This document shows, one piece after another, positions 16,042-24,647 of a stretch of DNA of 64,000 bases. The DNA is taken from assembly GCA_019750295.1 (NCBI GenBank), contig JAIEOS010000020.1, positions 1-64,000 on the forward strand. Direction: 5' to 3'. The DNA comes from Bdellovibrionales bacterium. GTDB lineage: Bacteria > Bdellovibrionota > Bdellovibrionia > Bdellovibrionales > JAGQZY01. Position numbers and translations under genes: made by a program. Under the pieces are notes generated by a model. It was not told the DNA's origin and searched no databases. It saw nothing but the letters and a program-made list of their open reading frames with translations. Numbering within the stretch: the stretch's first letter is position 1; each line of letters starts with the position of its first letter.

Positions 16042-17763
16042 TTACTGGTTTTGGCGCCAAACGTTTTTCTTCATAATGTAGAAGAAGTCTTTGTACGTCG
16101 GCTGGATGATCGAGCGTGGAGCTTTTTCACCTTGCCCGCTGACGCTTTCTCCGGCCATGGAGGAGTGCAGAGTCTCAATATCAAATAATCCTCGGTCGTT
16201 CCGTGTGAAGAGAGCCGCATACGCAAAACGAGGAGAGTTCATATCCAGATGAATCGCATTTTTGCACTGATAGGACTGCAAGACGCGAGTCATCGCACTC
16301 GGGGAGTGTCCTGAGAAATAACTAATAAGAAGGAAGCGACGTCCATTGTTTTCGACGATACATGCCGCAGTTCTTGGAGTTCTCAGTTGAGCATCGGCGT
16401 TTCCAGACCAGTTCCCGGCGCCCCAATTATTGACGTAGCGACCTGGAACTCCGTCTTCAATGAGAGGCACTCCGTTTTGGCGAATGTCTTTGATCTTATC
16501 GAGATTGGCGTTGTCAGCTAAGGTCCACGTTTTAATGTCGACGGTGCCGTCTTTATAAGTAATTAACGAAGATAGGTTGGGAACGATGGTGCTCATGATC
16601 ACACCTTTTTCCATCACACCGTAATGGTGCCCTTTATTAAACGATGTCAAATCACCGCTCTTAAAGGCTGCGTGTTTGCGCTGGAATCCTCCCGCAAAAG
16701 TCCCAATGACTGCCGGAAGATCCTTGGGGTTAAGAACACCAGGAAACGCCAATGGTGCGAGCGTATTGAAGCCATCAGGACCGTTTCTGTCGTCATTTCC
16801 GCGACGAATTCCCGATGGGCGAGGAGACCAGCCTGTGCCAGGATGCTCAGAACCATTATCAAAAGCCACGAGGTACTTCGAAAGATCCATGGCCATAAAC
16901 ACGGCGAGAGCACCGCTTTCTCCGCGGGAATTGCTGCCAGATCCATCTAGAGAACTGACGCGCTCGGGGTAAGATCTAAGAATGTCCTCTTTCACGAGAT
17001 TGGGGCGCATGACGCTCACGTAAACGTTTTCGTAATTCTTGGCCTCGTACCACTGACCAGCCACCATAGACTGATTGTCTTCTTTGCTCTTTACAGAGAG
17101 ACCGTGATTTTTAATGGCAACACGACTGCTCACTAATGCTGCGGTAGGGGCTTCGGCTCCGGCGTGGGAATCGGTCGCGTTTTTATCTTCCGTTCCAAAA
17201 ACCTGATCGGCCTCGTTGTATTGATTCTCTTTCACCCAATCGAGAAACGACTCACCGATGCCACCTGTGCTGCGAATGCCGTTCACAAGATTTTCGAACG
17301 TCGAGCGATTCCCGTCCTGTTGAGTTTTAACAGAAAGTCGGAATTCGCAGATCATCGTGTAGGGGCTACGGGTGCGAACCGCCTTATCAAAGTCACCGTC
17401 GGTGACCTGAGTTCCGAGAACGTTACAGTTTTGTTCGCCCTCTTTTGTTGTTATCGTCAGCTCGCCGTTGTTGGCTAAGGTTATTTTTTGAGACGAAGGT
17501 AAATTGTTTTCGAAATTATAAATGTACTCTTGTCTTCCAAATTTAGCTTTAAGAATAAACCAGGAGTTGATTTCTTTATTCAGACTAATGAGTTGGACAT
17601 CAGCTGTTTTGCCGGGAGCCAAAGTTACAGTTTTTGTGATTGTCTCAGAAAAAGTTTGAAAGGCTACGACATCTGGGGCCGTTCTCCAGTTTTCAATTCT
17701 CTGATTTCCCTGTGCATTTGCAGCTAGCGAAAATAGAACTGCAGACAAAATTGTAGTGATCAT
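16042..17763 (-). CDS. Exported phosphodiester-glycosidase-like (NAGPA/DUF2233) protein
   Basis: A 573-residue exported protein (signal peptide ends near LAANAQG). The C-terminal ~280 residues resemble the NAGPA/DUF2233 fold that removes GlcNAc from phosphodiesters or acts on bacterial exopolysaccharide: GTFAGGFQ, a long insertion, RTAACIVENNGRRFLLISY, then a helix VLQSYQCKNAIHLDMNS. In the family this last segment is LDGGGS; here it is LDMNSP, so the glycine-rich active-site turn is altered. The N-terminal ~200 residues are beta-rich and unfamiliar. Strong GGGAG site before the ATG. It is monocistronic and separated from neighbours by the 38-bp hairpin and a divergent promoter region. Confidence 0.55.
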   Translation of the reverse strand: MITTILSAVLFSLAANAQGNQRIENWRTAPDVVAFQTFSETITKTVTLAPGKTADVQLISLNKEINSWFILKAKFGRQEYIYNFENNLPSSQKITLANNGELTITTKEGEQNCNVLGTQVTDGDFDKAVRTRSPYTMICEFRLSVKTQQDGNRSTFENLVNGIRSTGGIGESFLDWVKENQYNEADQVFGTEDKNATDSHAGAEAPTAALVSSRVAIKNHGLSVKSKEDNQSMVAGQWYEAKNYENVYVSVMRPNLVKEDILRSYPERVSSLDGSGSNSRGESGALAVFMAMDLSKYLVAFDNGSEHPGTGWSPRPSGIRRGNDDRNGPDGFNTLAPLAFPGVLNPKDLPAVIGTFAGGFQRKHAAFKSGDLTSFNKGHHYGVMEKGVIMSTIVPNLSSLITYKDGTVDIKTWTLADNANLDKIKDIRQNGVPLIEDGVPGRYVNNWGAGNWSGNADAQLRTPRTAACIVENNGRRFLLISYFSGHSPSAMTRVLQSYQCKNAIHLDMNSPRFAYAALFTRNDRGLFDIETLHSSMAGESVSGQGEKAPRSIIQPTYKDFFYIMKKNVWRQNQ

Positions 17764-17956
17764 GACACTCCCTCTTTATTTAAAGATTTAGCGGGAACCT
17801 AAGCCAGTGAGTGATTTATGACAACAGACGGTAAGACTGTGGAATTTTTTATGAAAATGTGGAAAAAAATTTCAAAAGGACGCTTTGATCTGCCTCTCAT
17901 TGCTGCGACCTGCTACCTCCACACTCAATATACAAAGGGAAAGAAAAGAGGGTCTC

Positions 17957-18961
17957 GTGGGGTCTTTTAAACACTTACGCATCTTTATACTGATGCTGGC
18001 GCTTTCGCTAGGTTCATTGGCAACGGCGCAAGCCAATATCTGTTTAGACTTATTTGCCCATTCAAGATGGGTCTCCAACAAGTCCTCGCACGCGTTCCTC
18101 AGAGTTGAATATCCGACCTACAGCGCGCCCGAGCGGGCTCAACAGGTTTTTGATAACTACAATGACTCTCTTCAGTTGGTGGGCCAACTTGGGGCGACTT
18201 CGGATTCCCCCGCATTGACCATCGTTATTCCAGCTTACAAGGAAGCGGCTCGTTTACCTCGAAGTGTCCAGCGGATTAAAGATTTTTTTGAGGTATTTCC
18301 ATTTCCCGTGGAAGTTATGATTCGTATCGAAAAATCGCCTGACAACACGGTTGAGGTGACCCAGCAAGCGGTGGGGCAAAGTCCAATTTTTAAAGTCTTT
18401 CCCCATCCTGTCCAGCGCGGGAAGGGATATGCCGTGAAGCAAGGAATGCTCGAAGCGAACGGCGCCTACATTCTTTTTATGGATGCCGATCTTTCTACGC
18501 CACTTCCTGAAGTCTTTAATATCTTAGCCAGCGCCTACAAGAACCAAAATGTGGATGTTTTTATCGGTGATCGACACCATAAGGAGAGTGATGTCACTCA
18601 AAAACAGTCGTTTCGCCGGCAAGTGATTGGCTCCGTATTTCGTTTTATAACGACCACCACACTATCTACAGTGGGTCTTAAAGGGATTTGCGATACTCAG
18701 TGCGGATTTAAGATGTTCTCGGCTCCGGCGGCGCAAAAAGTTTTTAATCTGATCGAAACCAACGGGTTTGCCTTCGATGTGGAAGCGCTGATGTTGTCCT
18801 CACGACTTGGCTTCGAAGTGATGCCCATTCCCATCCAGTGGGTGGACGACGCCCGCTCGACGGTCAATCCCATCGTCGACGCCCCGAAAATGTTGATAGA
18901 TACAATTAAAATGCATCGAAGAATTCGCAATCGAACTTTTGAAGGAAATGAAAATGAATAA
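17957..18961 (+). CDS. GT2 family glycosyltransferase with an export signal
   Basis: GT-A fold glycosyltransferase like dolichyl/polyprenyl-phosphate glucosyl- or mannosyltransferases. Motifs: LTIVIPAYKEAARLP, ADLSTPLPE with the D-x-D-type DAD, GDRHH, and DTQCGFKMF, the family's Q-C-G-F-K signature. The start is GTG 17957, with GAGGG 4 bases upstream; the frame is open earlier but without signal. The first ~27 residues look like a cleavable signal peptide (basic start, FILMLALSLGSLATAQA), which would place the catalytic domain in the periplasm, unusual for a nucleotide-sugar enzyme. It could instead be a membrane anchor. Overlaps the next gene. Confidence 0.85.
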   Translation: MGSFKHLRIFILMLALSLGSLATAQANICLDLFAHSRWVSNKSSHAFLRVEYPTYSAPERAQQVFDNYNDSLQLVGQLGATSDSPALTIVIPAYKEAARLPRSVQRIKDFFEVFPFPVEVMIRIEKSPDNTVEVTQQAVGQSPIFKVFPHPVQRGKGYAVKQGMLEANGAYILFMDADLSTPLPEVFNILASAYKNQNVDVFIGDRHHKESDVTQKQSFRRQVIGSVFRFITTTTLSTVGLKGICDTQCGFKMFSAPAAQKVFNLIETNGFAFDVEALMLSSRLGFEVMPIPIQWVDDARSTVNPIVDAPKMLIDTIKMHRRIRNRTFEGNENE

Positions 18962-20030
18962 AATAATTCTCGGTCTGGTATTGCTCGTCGGCGCTTCCGG
19001 CGATGTCGTCGCTAAAGAAAGCGAAGCGTTTGTGAATAAAGTGAGTGAAGCTCATGCGCTAACGCCCACGCAAACGCAGTCGCTAAAGGTGATCATCACC
19101 ACAGAGCCCTCCCTCACCCGAAATATTGGGACCGAGGATCTCGAGGCGGTCCAAGGGACTAATAACTCTTGGCATCCTGTCAGTCGAGCGACCTGTATCG
19201 AAAAAGTGATCAAAACGGGAATCGTTCAGCAGAATCCCGAATTCGAGAAAATTTGCAAGCGCAAGTGGATGTCTCCGGTGCCGGGGTCTGATGGCAAAAT
19301 CTCTTCTGCAAAGGTGTGTATTGATCAATTCGAATTTCCTAATATTCCTTGTGAATATCCTGTAGTGTGGACGCCCGCGTCCTCGGCGAAAAAGATTTGT
19401 GAATCCATCGGCAAGCGAGTCTGTAATTCCCATGAGTGGGAAGGCGCATGTGCGGGGTCTACGGACGAAAAAAATCCTTATCGCTTTGATCTTGCGGATC
19501 TCAAACAAAGACGGAGCGCCTATAATAACTCTCGCCAGGTGATCTGGGCGTTTTCTCACGATCCCGCTTTAGCTCATATTCAGGACACCCGTGAGCTCTG
19601 CGGTGTGTACTCTGCCAACGATCCTGACTTTGCGGACTACTTGAAGAACGGAAAAGCGAGTGAATACTTCAACTCCATCGGAAAATCCAACACGTGTCAC
19701 AAAAAACCGTCGGACTACGCCACTTGCGGGACGAACACATGGCCTGCTGGTTTTAAGCATCGCTGTAAGAGTTTTTACGATGTTTACGATATGCATGGGA
19801 ACGTGGCGGAGGTGACAAACTTTCCAAGATCCCCGGGCGGCCTTGCGACCGTCGGAAACACCGACCGCACAGAACGCAAAGGTTCGTTCTTCGTGACCCG
19901 AGTGGGTGGGGGAATGAAGTACCCCGATGATTGCCGAGTAAGACAGCCCTACGAGCATTTTAATGACTACGCTACAGATAAGCACTCTTACTATCAAGAG
20001 GGATTTCGCTGCTGCTCCGACATTAAATAA
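18954..20030 (+). CDS. Exported formylglycine-generating-enzyme-like (SUMF1/FGE-sulfatase) protein
   Basis: About 358 residues with signal peptide MNKIILGLVLLVGASGDVVA. The remainder matches the FGE-sulfatase/C-type-lectin-like fold: VCIDQFEFPN, a helix with AKKICESIGKRVCNSHEWEGACAG, then YDMHGNVAEVT, RVGGG and YQEGFRCC at the end. Members of this family oxidise sulfatase cysteines or serve as exported binding or modifying proteins; the catalytic cysteine pair of true FGE cannot be confirmed by eye and no sulfatase is nearby. ATG 18954 has AAGGAA upstream and lies inside the end of the GT2 gene, so the two are coupled. Twelve or more cysteines suggest disulfides. Confidence 0.8.
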   Translation: MNKIILGLVLLVGASGDVVAKESEAFVNKVSEAHALTPTQTQSLKVIITTEPSLTRNIGTEDLEAVQGTNNSWHPVSRATCIEKVIKTGIVQQNPEFEKICKRKWMSPVPGSDGKISSAKVCIDQFEFPNIPCEYPVVWTPASSAKKICESIGKRVCNSHEWEGACAGSTDEKNPYRFDLADLKQRRSAYNNSRQVIWAFSHDPALAHIQDTRELCGVYSANDPDFADYLKNGKASEYFNSIGKSNTCHKKPSDYATCGTNTWPAGFKHRCKSFYDVYDMHGNVAEVTNFPRSPGGLATVGNTDRTERKGSFFVTRVGGGMKYPDDCRVRQPYEHFNDYATDKHSYYQEGFRCCSDIK

Positions 20031-20045
20031 ATTAAATTTAAAGAT

Positions 20046-20097
20046 GATTAAAAATAAAAAAAAGGCAACAGGGTTGCCTTTTTTTTTATTTTTAATC
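20046..20097. terminator. Bidirectional A/T-flanked terminator hairpin
   Basis: ggcaac/gttgcc with a 3-base loop (agg) is extended by A8/T9 and a further complementary stretch (gattaaaaat/atttttaatc) to about 24 bp with a single-base bulge. T run on one strand, A run on the other. It sits between the convergent FGE-like and M15-like genes and has the classic form of a two-way intrinsic terminator. Confidence 0.9.
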
Positions 20098-20114
20098 AAA
20101 GACGAAAACCTGGC

Positions 20115-20840
20115 TTACTTTTGGAACCAGCCGGCTCCGTATTTGCCACTGATACAGTAAGGCACCGAAGTGTGTAAGTGGTTCTTGTGATTTTTATCTT
20201 CCTTACCAATAGTTCCGGCATTTTTCACATTCGGACATTTGTTAAAGTCCCGAAGAGTTTCTGACCAACACTTTCTAAAGGCATTAAAATAGGCGGTGTT
20301 GGCTGAGCCCGCAAACACGAAGTTCTTCACTTTACCGCCAACGAGTTTGACTTCCATGGATTTGATATCAATAGCACGATTTTCGGCGTGTAAGCTTTTA
20401 GGAGAATGTCGTGGGTCACCCGTGATTCCGGCGTGGACGATATGGTAGTCGGCCATTTTTCCACCACCTTGGGCTGCGAGGCCGCGGTTCACGCACTTGT
20501 GCATATGGGTCATCATAAATGTTTTCAGGATTTGAGAAATTTTGCGAGTGTTGGCGCATTTATACCCACTATAATTTCCAGTCACATCATCGAGACATTC
20601 TTTCCAGATGGTTTGAGGGAACTTATACTTATAAGCTTTGCCAACGATTTCATTTTCGAGTTGTTCCTGCTCGAAGGCTTCTTCTTGCTCAGGTGATAAT
20701 ACATGGAGATCAGATTCTTCAGCCTCAGAAAGAATCTCGTCCGTCGTGGAGGCGAGAGTCGTCTGATCTATGGGGTCATTCCCATTCTTACCACAGGCGA
20801 CCGCAAGGAGAACAACCGGAATCAGATAGATGAATTTCAT
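20115..20840 (-). CDS. M15-like (D,D-carboxypeptidase fold) lipoprotein
   Basis: A 241-residue lipoprotein with lipobox LAVAC16. The C-terminal half carries SLH151AENRAID158, the S-x-H-x(6)-D zinc motif of M15 peptidases and extensin-like domains, and NHLH223, the second zinc site. It is therefore probably a zinc peptidase acting on peptidoglycan stem peptides in the periplasm. The linker after the lipobox is acidic (EAEESD, EQEEAFEQEQ). Six cysteines in the mature domain may pair. It has an AGAGGT ribosome-binding site that can be masked by an upstream 9-base complement, and its own promoter. Monocistronic. Confidence 0.75.
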   Translation of the reverse strand: MKFIYLIPVVLLAVACGKNGNDPIDQTTLASTTDEILSEAEESDLHVLSPEQEEAFEQEQLENEIVGKAYKYKFPQTIWKECLDDVTGNYSGYKCANTRKISQILKTFMMTHMHKCVNRGLAAQGGGKMADYHIVHAGITGDPRHSPKSLHAENRAIDIKSMEVKLVGGKVKNFVFAGSANTAYFNAFRKCWSETLRDFNKCPNVKNAGTIGKEDKNHKNHLHTSVPYCISGKYGAGWFQK

Positions 20841-20842
20841 AA

Positions 20843-20889
20843 TAGACCTCTTGTTGGTTACAAGACTTTCATCGACGGAGAGAGGTCTA
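20843..20889 (-). promoter_or_regulatory. Shine-Dalgarno-sequestering stem in the leader
   Basis: On the transcribed strand, tagacctct (20889-20881) is the exact complement of agaggtcta (20851-20843), which contains the AGAGGT ribosome-binding site of the M15-like lipoprotein gene. The 29-base loop holds a small cttgt/acaag hairpin. Pairing would hide the ribosome-binding site. Confidence 0.4.
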
Positions 20890-20915
20890 GGATTTAATCC
20901 ATAGTGTTCAGGACT

Positions 20916-20943
20916 TTTATACGAGCTATAAGCACTATTCCAA
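20916..20943 (-). promoter_or_regulatory. Candidate sigma-70 promoter of the M15-like gene
   Basis: On the minus strand TTGGAA (20943-20938), 16 bases, TATAAA (20921-20916). A start site near 20910 would put both arms of the sequestering stem in the leader. Confidence 0.5.
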
Positions 20944-21068
20944 GGAGGAAACTGGACGTTTCGAAAAAAAATTGAACACTAAAGTAAAAAATGAGGGCCA
21001 GGTGCTAGACCATCTCATGCACTGAATTTTAGATATTTTGTTAAAAGAATCGACAAGATTTCAGGCCC

Positions 21069-21096
21069 GTCATCCTCAGCGAACGCAAAGGATGAC
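21069..21096. repeat. GTCATCCT...AGGATGAC palindrome, possible terminator
   Basis: gtcatcct (21069-21076) and aggatgac (21089-21096) form an 8-bp stem just after scoB. It resembles widespread intergenic palindromes beginning gtcatcctgagcg. A related palindrome occurs at 46902-46962. Confidence 0.5.
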
Positions 21097-21102
21097 ATCT
21101 CA

Positions 21103-21759
21103 TTAAAACTTCATCTCTTTAAGTTGAGGGGAGACGACCACGGGTGCGCCTGTTCCCTTGATGATGTCGTCGACAGAAACGTCGGGGGCTTTTTCAAGCA
21201 AAATAAATTTGCGATCTTTAATCGAAAAAACGCCAAAATCGCTCACCACCATATCGATGCAATTGATGCCGGTAAGGGGGAGGGTGCACTTGTCTAAAAG
21301 TTTCTTATCGCCGGAGCGATCCATGTGTTGCATGGCCACGATCACGCGGCGAGCGCCGGCCACGAGGTCCATCGCGCCGCCCATGCCTTTGACCATTTTA
21401 CCTGGGACCATCCAGTTCGCGATAGATCCTTCAGCGTCCACTTGCATAGCACCGAGAACGGTCAGATTGACATGACCCCCACGAATCATCTCAAAACTTT
21501 CGGAAGACGAGAAGTAGCTGGCTCCAGGAACTGCAGTCACTGTTTGTTTTCCGGCATTGATTAAGTCAGGATCGACTTCGTTTTCTTTGGGAAAAGGACC
21601 AATCCCTAAAAGTCCGTTTTCGCTCTGTAACATAACGCTCATGTGTTTAGGAATGTAGTTCGCCACAAGCGTGGGAATACCGATTCCTAAATTCACCACA
21701 AAACCATCTTCGATCTCTTGAGCCACTCGTTGAGCCAATTGTTCTTTAGTTAAAGGCAT
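21103..21759 (-). CDS. scoB: 3-oxoacid CoA-transferase subunit B
   Basis: Beta subunit of acetoacetate:succinyl-CoA (or acetate) CoA-transferase. The catalytic glutamate lies in SENGLLGIGP near residue 47. NLGIGIPTLVANY and the glycine-rich VKGMGGAMDLVAGARRV segment are typical. At 218 residues it is the standard length. Third gene of the thiolase-scoA-scoB operon, 8 bases after scoA with an AGGAA site. Together the three convert acetoacetate via acetoacetyl-CoA into acetyl-CoA, or the reverse. Confidence 0.95.
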   Translation of the reverse strand: MPLTKEQLAQRVAQEIEDGFVVNLGIGIPTLVANYIPKHMSVMLQSENGLLGIGPFPKENEVDPDLINAGKQTVTAVPGASYFSSSESFEMIRGGHVNLTVLGAMQVDAEGSIANWMVPGKMVKGMGGAMDLVAGARRVIVAMQHMDRSGDKKLLDKCTLPLTGINCIDMVVSDFGVFSIKDRKFILLEKAPDVSVDDIIKGTGAPVVVSPQLKEMKF

Positions 21760-21767
21760 ACAAATTC

Positions 21768-22463
21768 CTACTTTGAAACTGTTCGTTGTTCGATGCGTTT
21801 TTCGTACTTTTCACCCTTGATAATTCTTTGGACAAAAATTCCAGGGGTGTGAACTTGGTCTGGATCGATATCACCATAGTCGACGATCTCTTCTACTTCG
21901 ACGATTGTTACTTTTCCCGCAGAGGCCATCATGGGATTAAAGTTTCGAGCGGTTTTACGGAAGACCAGATTCCCAAAAGGATCAGCCTTCCACGCTTTGA
22001 TTAAAGCAAAGTCGCCGCGAATTCCGCGTTCCATCACGTATTTTCGTCCATCAAATTCGCGCACTTCTTTTCCTTCGGCAACGAGAGTTCCCACTCCCGT
22101 CGGCGTGAAAAAAGCGGGGATACCAGCTCCTCCGGCGCGCAGTCGTTCCGCGAGAGTGCCTTGAGGCGTGAGTTCCACCTCGAGCTCTTGACTCAAAAAC
22201 TGACGCTCGAATTCCTTGTTCTCACCCACGTAGCTTGAGATCATTTTTTTGATCTGACGAGTCTCCAACAGCATTCCCAGTCCAAAGCCATCGACTCCGG
22301 CGTTGTTGGACACGCAAGTGAGCCCCTTGGCCCCCGAGTTTTTTAAGGCCAATATTAAGTTTTCGGGAATTCCGCAGAGACCAAATCCCCCGACGAGCAA
22401 GGTCATGTTGTCTTGAATTCCTTCAATTGCTTTTTCTGCTGAAGGATAGACTTTATTGATCAT
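21768..22463 (-). CDS. scoA: 3-oxoacid CoA-transferase subunit A
   Basis: Alpha subunit of the heterodimeric CoA-transferase. The glycine-rich [16 protein letters not shown] near residue 25 is the CoA-binding signature of the family, followed by LTCVSNNAG and, later, [13 protein letters not shown] and [10 protein letters not shown]. The 231-residue length is usual. Strong GGAGAT site; 21 bases downstream of the thiolase gene, so co-transcribed. It acts in the cytoplasm with ScoB. Confidence 0.95.
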   Translation of the reverse strand: MINKVYPSAEKAIEGIQDNMTLLVGGFGLCGIPENLILALKNSGAKGLTCVSNNAGVDGFGLGMLLETRQIKKMISSYVGENKEFERQFLSQELEVELTPQGTLAERLRAGGAGIPAFFTPTGVGTLVAEGKEVREFDGRKYVMERGIRGDFALIKAWKADPFGNLVFRKTARNFNPMMASAGKVTIVEVEEIVDYGDIDPDQVHTPGIFVQRIIKGEKYEKRIEQRTVSK

Positions 22464-22484
22464 AATATCTCCGTCCGACTTAAA

Positions 22485-23666
22485 TTATTCCGCAAGATTT
22501 TCGACGATCACAGCAACGCCTTCGCCGCCACCGATACAAAGGGTCGCTAAACCATACTTCTTATTGTGAGTTTTCAGGGCGTGAAGAAGTGTCGTAAGGA
22601 CGCGTGCGCCCGAGCCACCGATTGGGTGACCTAAAGCAATCGCACCGCCATGCACGTTCACCTTTGATCGAGGAATGTTAAGGTCTTTCATCGCCGCCAT
22701 GGTGACAACGGCAAAAGCTTCGTTGATTTCAAAGAGATCAATCTGCTCGACTTTGAGGTTCGCGGCTTCGCAGGCTTTACGAATGGCATTCACCGGAGCG
22801 GTCGTGAACCACTTTGGATCTTGAGCAAAAGTGCCTTGGCCGACAATTTTAGCGATGGGTTTTAAATTTTTACTTTTGACATATTTTTCAGAGGCGAGAA
22901 CCACAGCGGCCGCTCCGTCGTTGATCTTTGAAGCATTGGCCGCTGTGATTGTACCGTCTTTGGCGAACGCTGGTTTAAGACCAGGGATCTTATCGTACTT
23001 CACCTTAGTGGGCTCTTCATCGGTATCGATAACGTTGGTTTTATCTTTAACAGTAATTTCTACCGGAGCGATTTCGTTTTTAAAGGCTCCGCTGGCCTGT
23101 GCTTTTGCGGCGAGCTCGTAGCTTTCTTTGGCGTACTTGTCTTGCTCTTCACGAGTGAACTTGTATTCTTTGACGCAAATTTCGGCGGCGTTACCCATAT
23201 GAAAATTATTGTAGGGGTCCCACAGTCCATCTTTGATCATGGAGTCAGTCATCTGCACATTCCCCATGCGATATCCGGCGCGGGCGTTCTCCATCAGGTG
23301 AGGAGCGAGGGTCATATTCTCTTGTCCTCCAGCGACAACCACGTCGGCATATCCGAGTCGAATGCTATCGTTAGCCATCATCACGGTTTTTAAACCTGAA
23401 CCGCAGACTTTATTGATCGTCATGCATGGGGCAGAGGTGGGGATTCCCGCACCGAGCGCTGCTTGGCGAGCGGGGGCCTGACCGACACCGGCGGTGAGAA
23501 CTTGGCCAAAGATCACCTCTTGAACGTCCTCTGGCGGAACATGCGCCGCTTTCAGTGCGCTTTTAATTGCGGTGGATCCCAGTTGTGGTGCCGGAACTGA
23601 GCCTAAAACTCCTTGGAAACTTCCGATGGGTGTACGTTGTGCGCTTAAAATATAACTCTGATTCAT
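22485..23666 (-). CDS. Acetyl-CoA C-acetyltransferase (thiolase)
   Basis: Thiolase II that condenses two acetyl-CoA or cleaves acetoacetyl-CoA. The nucleophile is the cysteine in NKVCGSGLK near residue 89, with the INEAFAV, GGAIALGHPIGGSGAR and CIGGGEGVAVI motifs carrying the remaining active-site residues. 393 residues, the standard size. Excellent GGGAGGG site. First gene of the thiolase-scoA-scoB operon. The operon would let the cell burn acetoacetate or feed butyrate/polyester routes; atoB or phaA would both fit, so I give no symbol. Confidence 0.95.
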   Translation of the reverse strand: MNQSYILSAQRTPIGSFQGVLGSVPAPQLGSTAIKSALKAAHVPPEDVQEVIFGQVLTAGVGQAPARQAALGAGIPTSAPCMTINKVCGSGLKTVMMANDSIRLGYADVVVAGGQENMTLAPHLMENARAGYRMGNVQMTDSMIKDGLWDPYNNFHMGNAAEICVKEYKFTREEQDKYAKESYELAAKAQASGAFKNEIAPVEITVKDKTNVIDTDEEPTKVKYDKIPGLKPAFAKDGTITAANASKINDGAAAVVLASEKYVKSKNLKPIAKIVGQGTFAQDPKWFTTAPVNAIRKACEAANLKVEQIDLFEINEAFAVVTMAAMKDLNIPRSKVNVHGGAIALGHPIGGSGARVLTTLLHALKTHNKKYGLATLCIGGGEGVAVIVENLAE

Positions 23667-23742
23667 AAAAACCCTCCCGTGATGAAAGAAACATGTGTAA
23701 CAGGTAAAACTCCCTACGAAAAGACGCGAACAGGATGCGCAG

Positions 23743-23748
23743 TATAAT
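23743..23748 (+). promoter_or_regulatory. TATAAT -10 element
   Basis: Exact TATAAT upstream of the lysine/alanine-rich gene. No good -35 is seen at the expected distance. The inferred start site near 23755 excludes the GTG at 23751 as a start codon. Confidence 0.45.
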
Positions 23749-23780
23749 GTGTGGTATATGCTATTGACTCTCTAGACGAG

Positions 23781-24647
23781 ATGAATCAAAGCTACTTCAT
23801 GGCTAAAAGTAAACCGAAAGCGAAAAAACCAGCAAAAGCGGCTAAACCCGCAAAACCTATTAAAAAAGCAGCAAAGTCCGCGACGCCCGTAGTGGCCAAA
23901 AAGCCTGTAAAACAGGATGTGAAGTCTGCTAAAAAAGTCGCCGCTAAAGCCACGCCAAAGAAAGCAGAGAAAAAGCCTGTTTCCAAGGCGGAGTCGAAAA
24001 AGTCCGACTCGAAAGGTGCCGCAGGAAAAGGCGATGGTAAATCGGTCGTTAAGTCGCTTAAAAGTTTAGTTTCGCAATTACTTCCGACTAAAAAAGGCGC
24101 GGCTGCTGTTGATTCCAAAGCAGATTCGAAGAAATCTGACGCCAAGGACACCAAGGGCGATGCCAAGTCCGCAAAGGCTTCCAAAGCGGATGCAAAAGCG
24201 GCAAAGACCAAAGGCAAAGTCGAAGAAGAAATCAAAGTTGAGGCGAAGCCTGTTGTTCAGCAAGAGCTGATTCTCACAGATGCCGAAGGTCGTCGACTTT
24301 GTAAGGTGAAAGATTGCGATCAGCCCGCTGTCGTTGAGGGGTACTGTCGTTATCATTATTTGTTTTTCTGGAAAAAAATCCAAAACCGTAAGAAGATTCT
24401 CTCCGAAGGAAAACTCGAGCAGTATATCGAAGAGTTGACAGCTCGTTATCCTTTGAAGTTTCTTGAACTCATCCGCAAGGATTTAAACACTGAGGCCGAT
24501 TTCATGGGCGCGATCCAAGAGTTGGATATCGACGAAAATAGCAACCTCGACGAGTTTGAAGATGAGAATTTTATGGAAGAAGTTCGCGGCATGAGCGCCG
24601 GCGCTGCGGCTGGCGAAGGTACAGACCGCGTCGACGACGACTTTTAG
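23781..24647 (+). CDS. Histone H1-like Lys/Ala-rich protein with C-terminal Cys/His motif
   Basis: About 288 residues in two parts. The first ~150 are low-complexity K/A/P/S-rich repeats (PKAKKPAKAAK, KKSDSKG) like bacterial histone H1-like or AlgP-type tails that bind nucleic acid. The second part has a compact motif, CKVKDC, EGYCRYH, giving C-x4-C ... C-x2-H, probably a zinc-binding knuckle, followed by a helical ELTARYPLKFLELIRKDL segment and an acidic tail. Start choices are ATG 23781 or ATG 23799; GTG 23751 is upstream of the likely transcription start. A DNA- or RNA-binding role is inferred. The stop codon lies inside a 12-bp hairpin. Confidence 0.75.
   Translation: MNQSYFMAKSKPKAKKPAKAAKPAKPIKKAAKSATPVVAKKPVKQDVKSAKKVAAKATPKKAEKKPVSKAESKKSDSKGAAGKGDGKSVVKSLKSLVSQLLPTKKGAAAVDSKADSKKSDAKDTKGDAKSAKASKADAKAAKTKGKVEEEIKVEAKPVVQQELILTDAEGRRLCKVKDCDQPAVVEGYCRYHYLFFWKKIQNRKKILSEGKLEQYIEELTARYPLKFLELIRKDLNTEADFMGAIQELDIDENSNLDEFEDENFMEEVRGMSAGAAAGEGTDRVDDDF

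Noticed and set aside
19083-19559. 158-residue minus-strand frame inside the FGE-like gene
   Set aside because: Shadow of the real gene; Arg-rich composition and no start signal.
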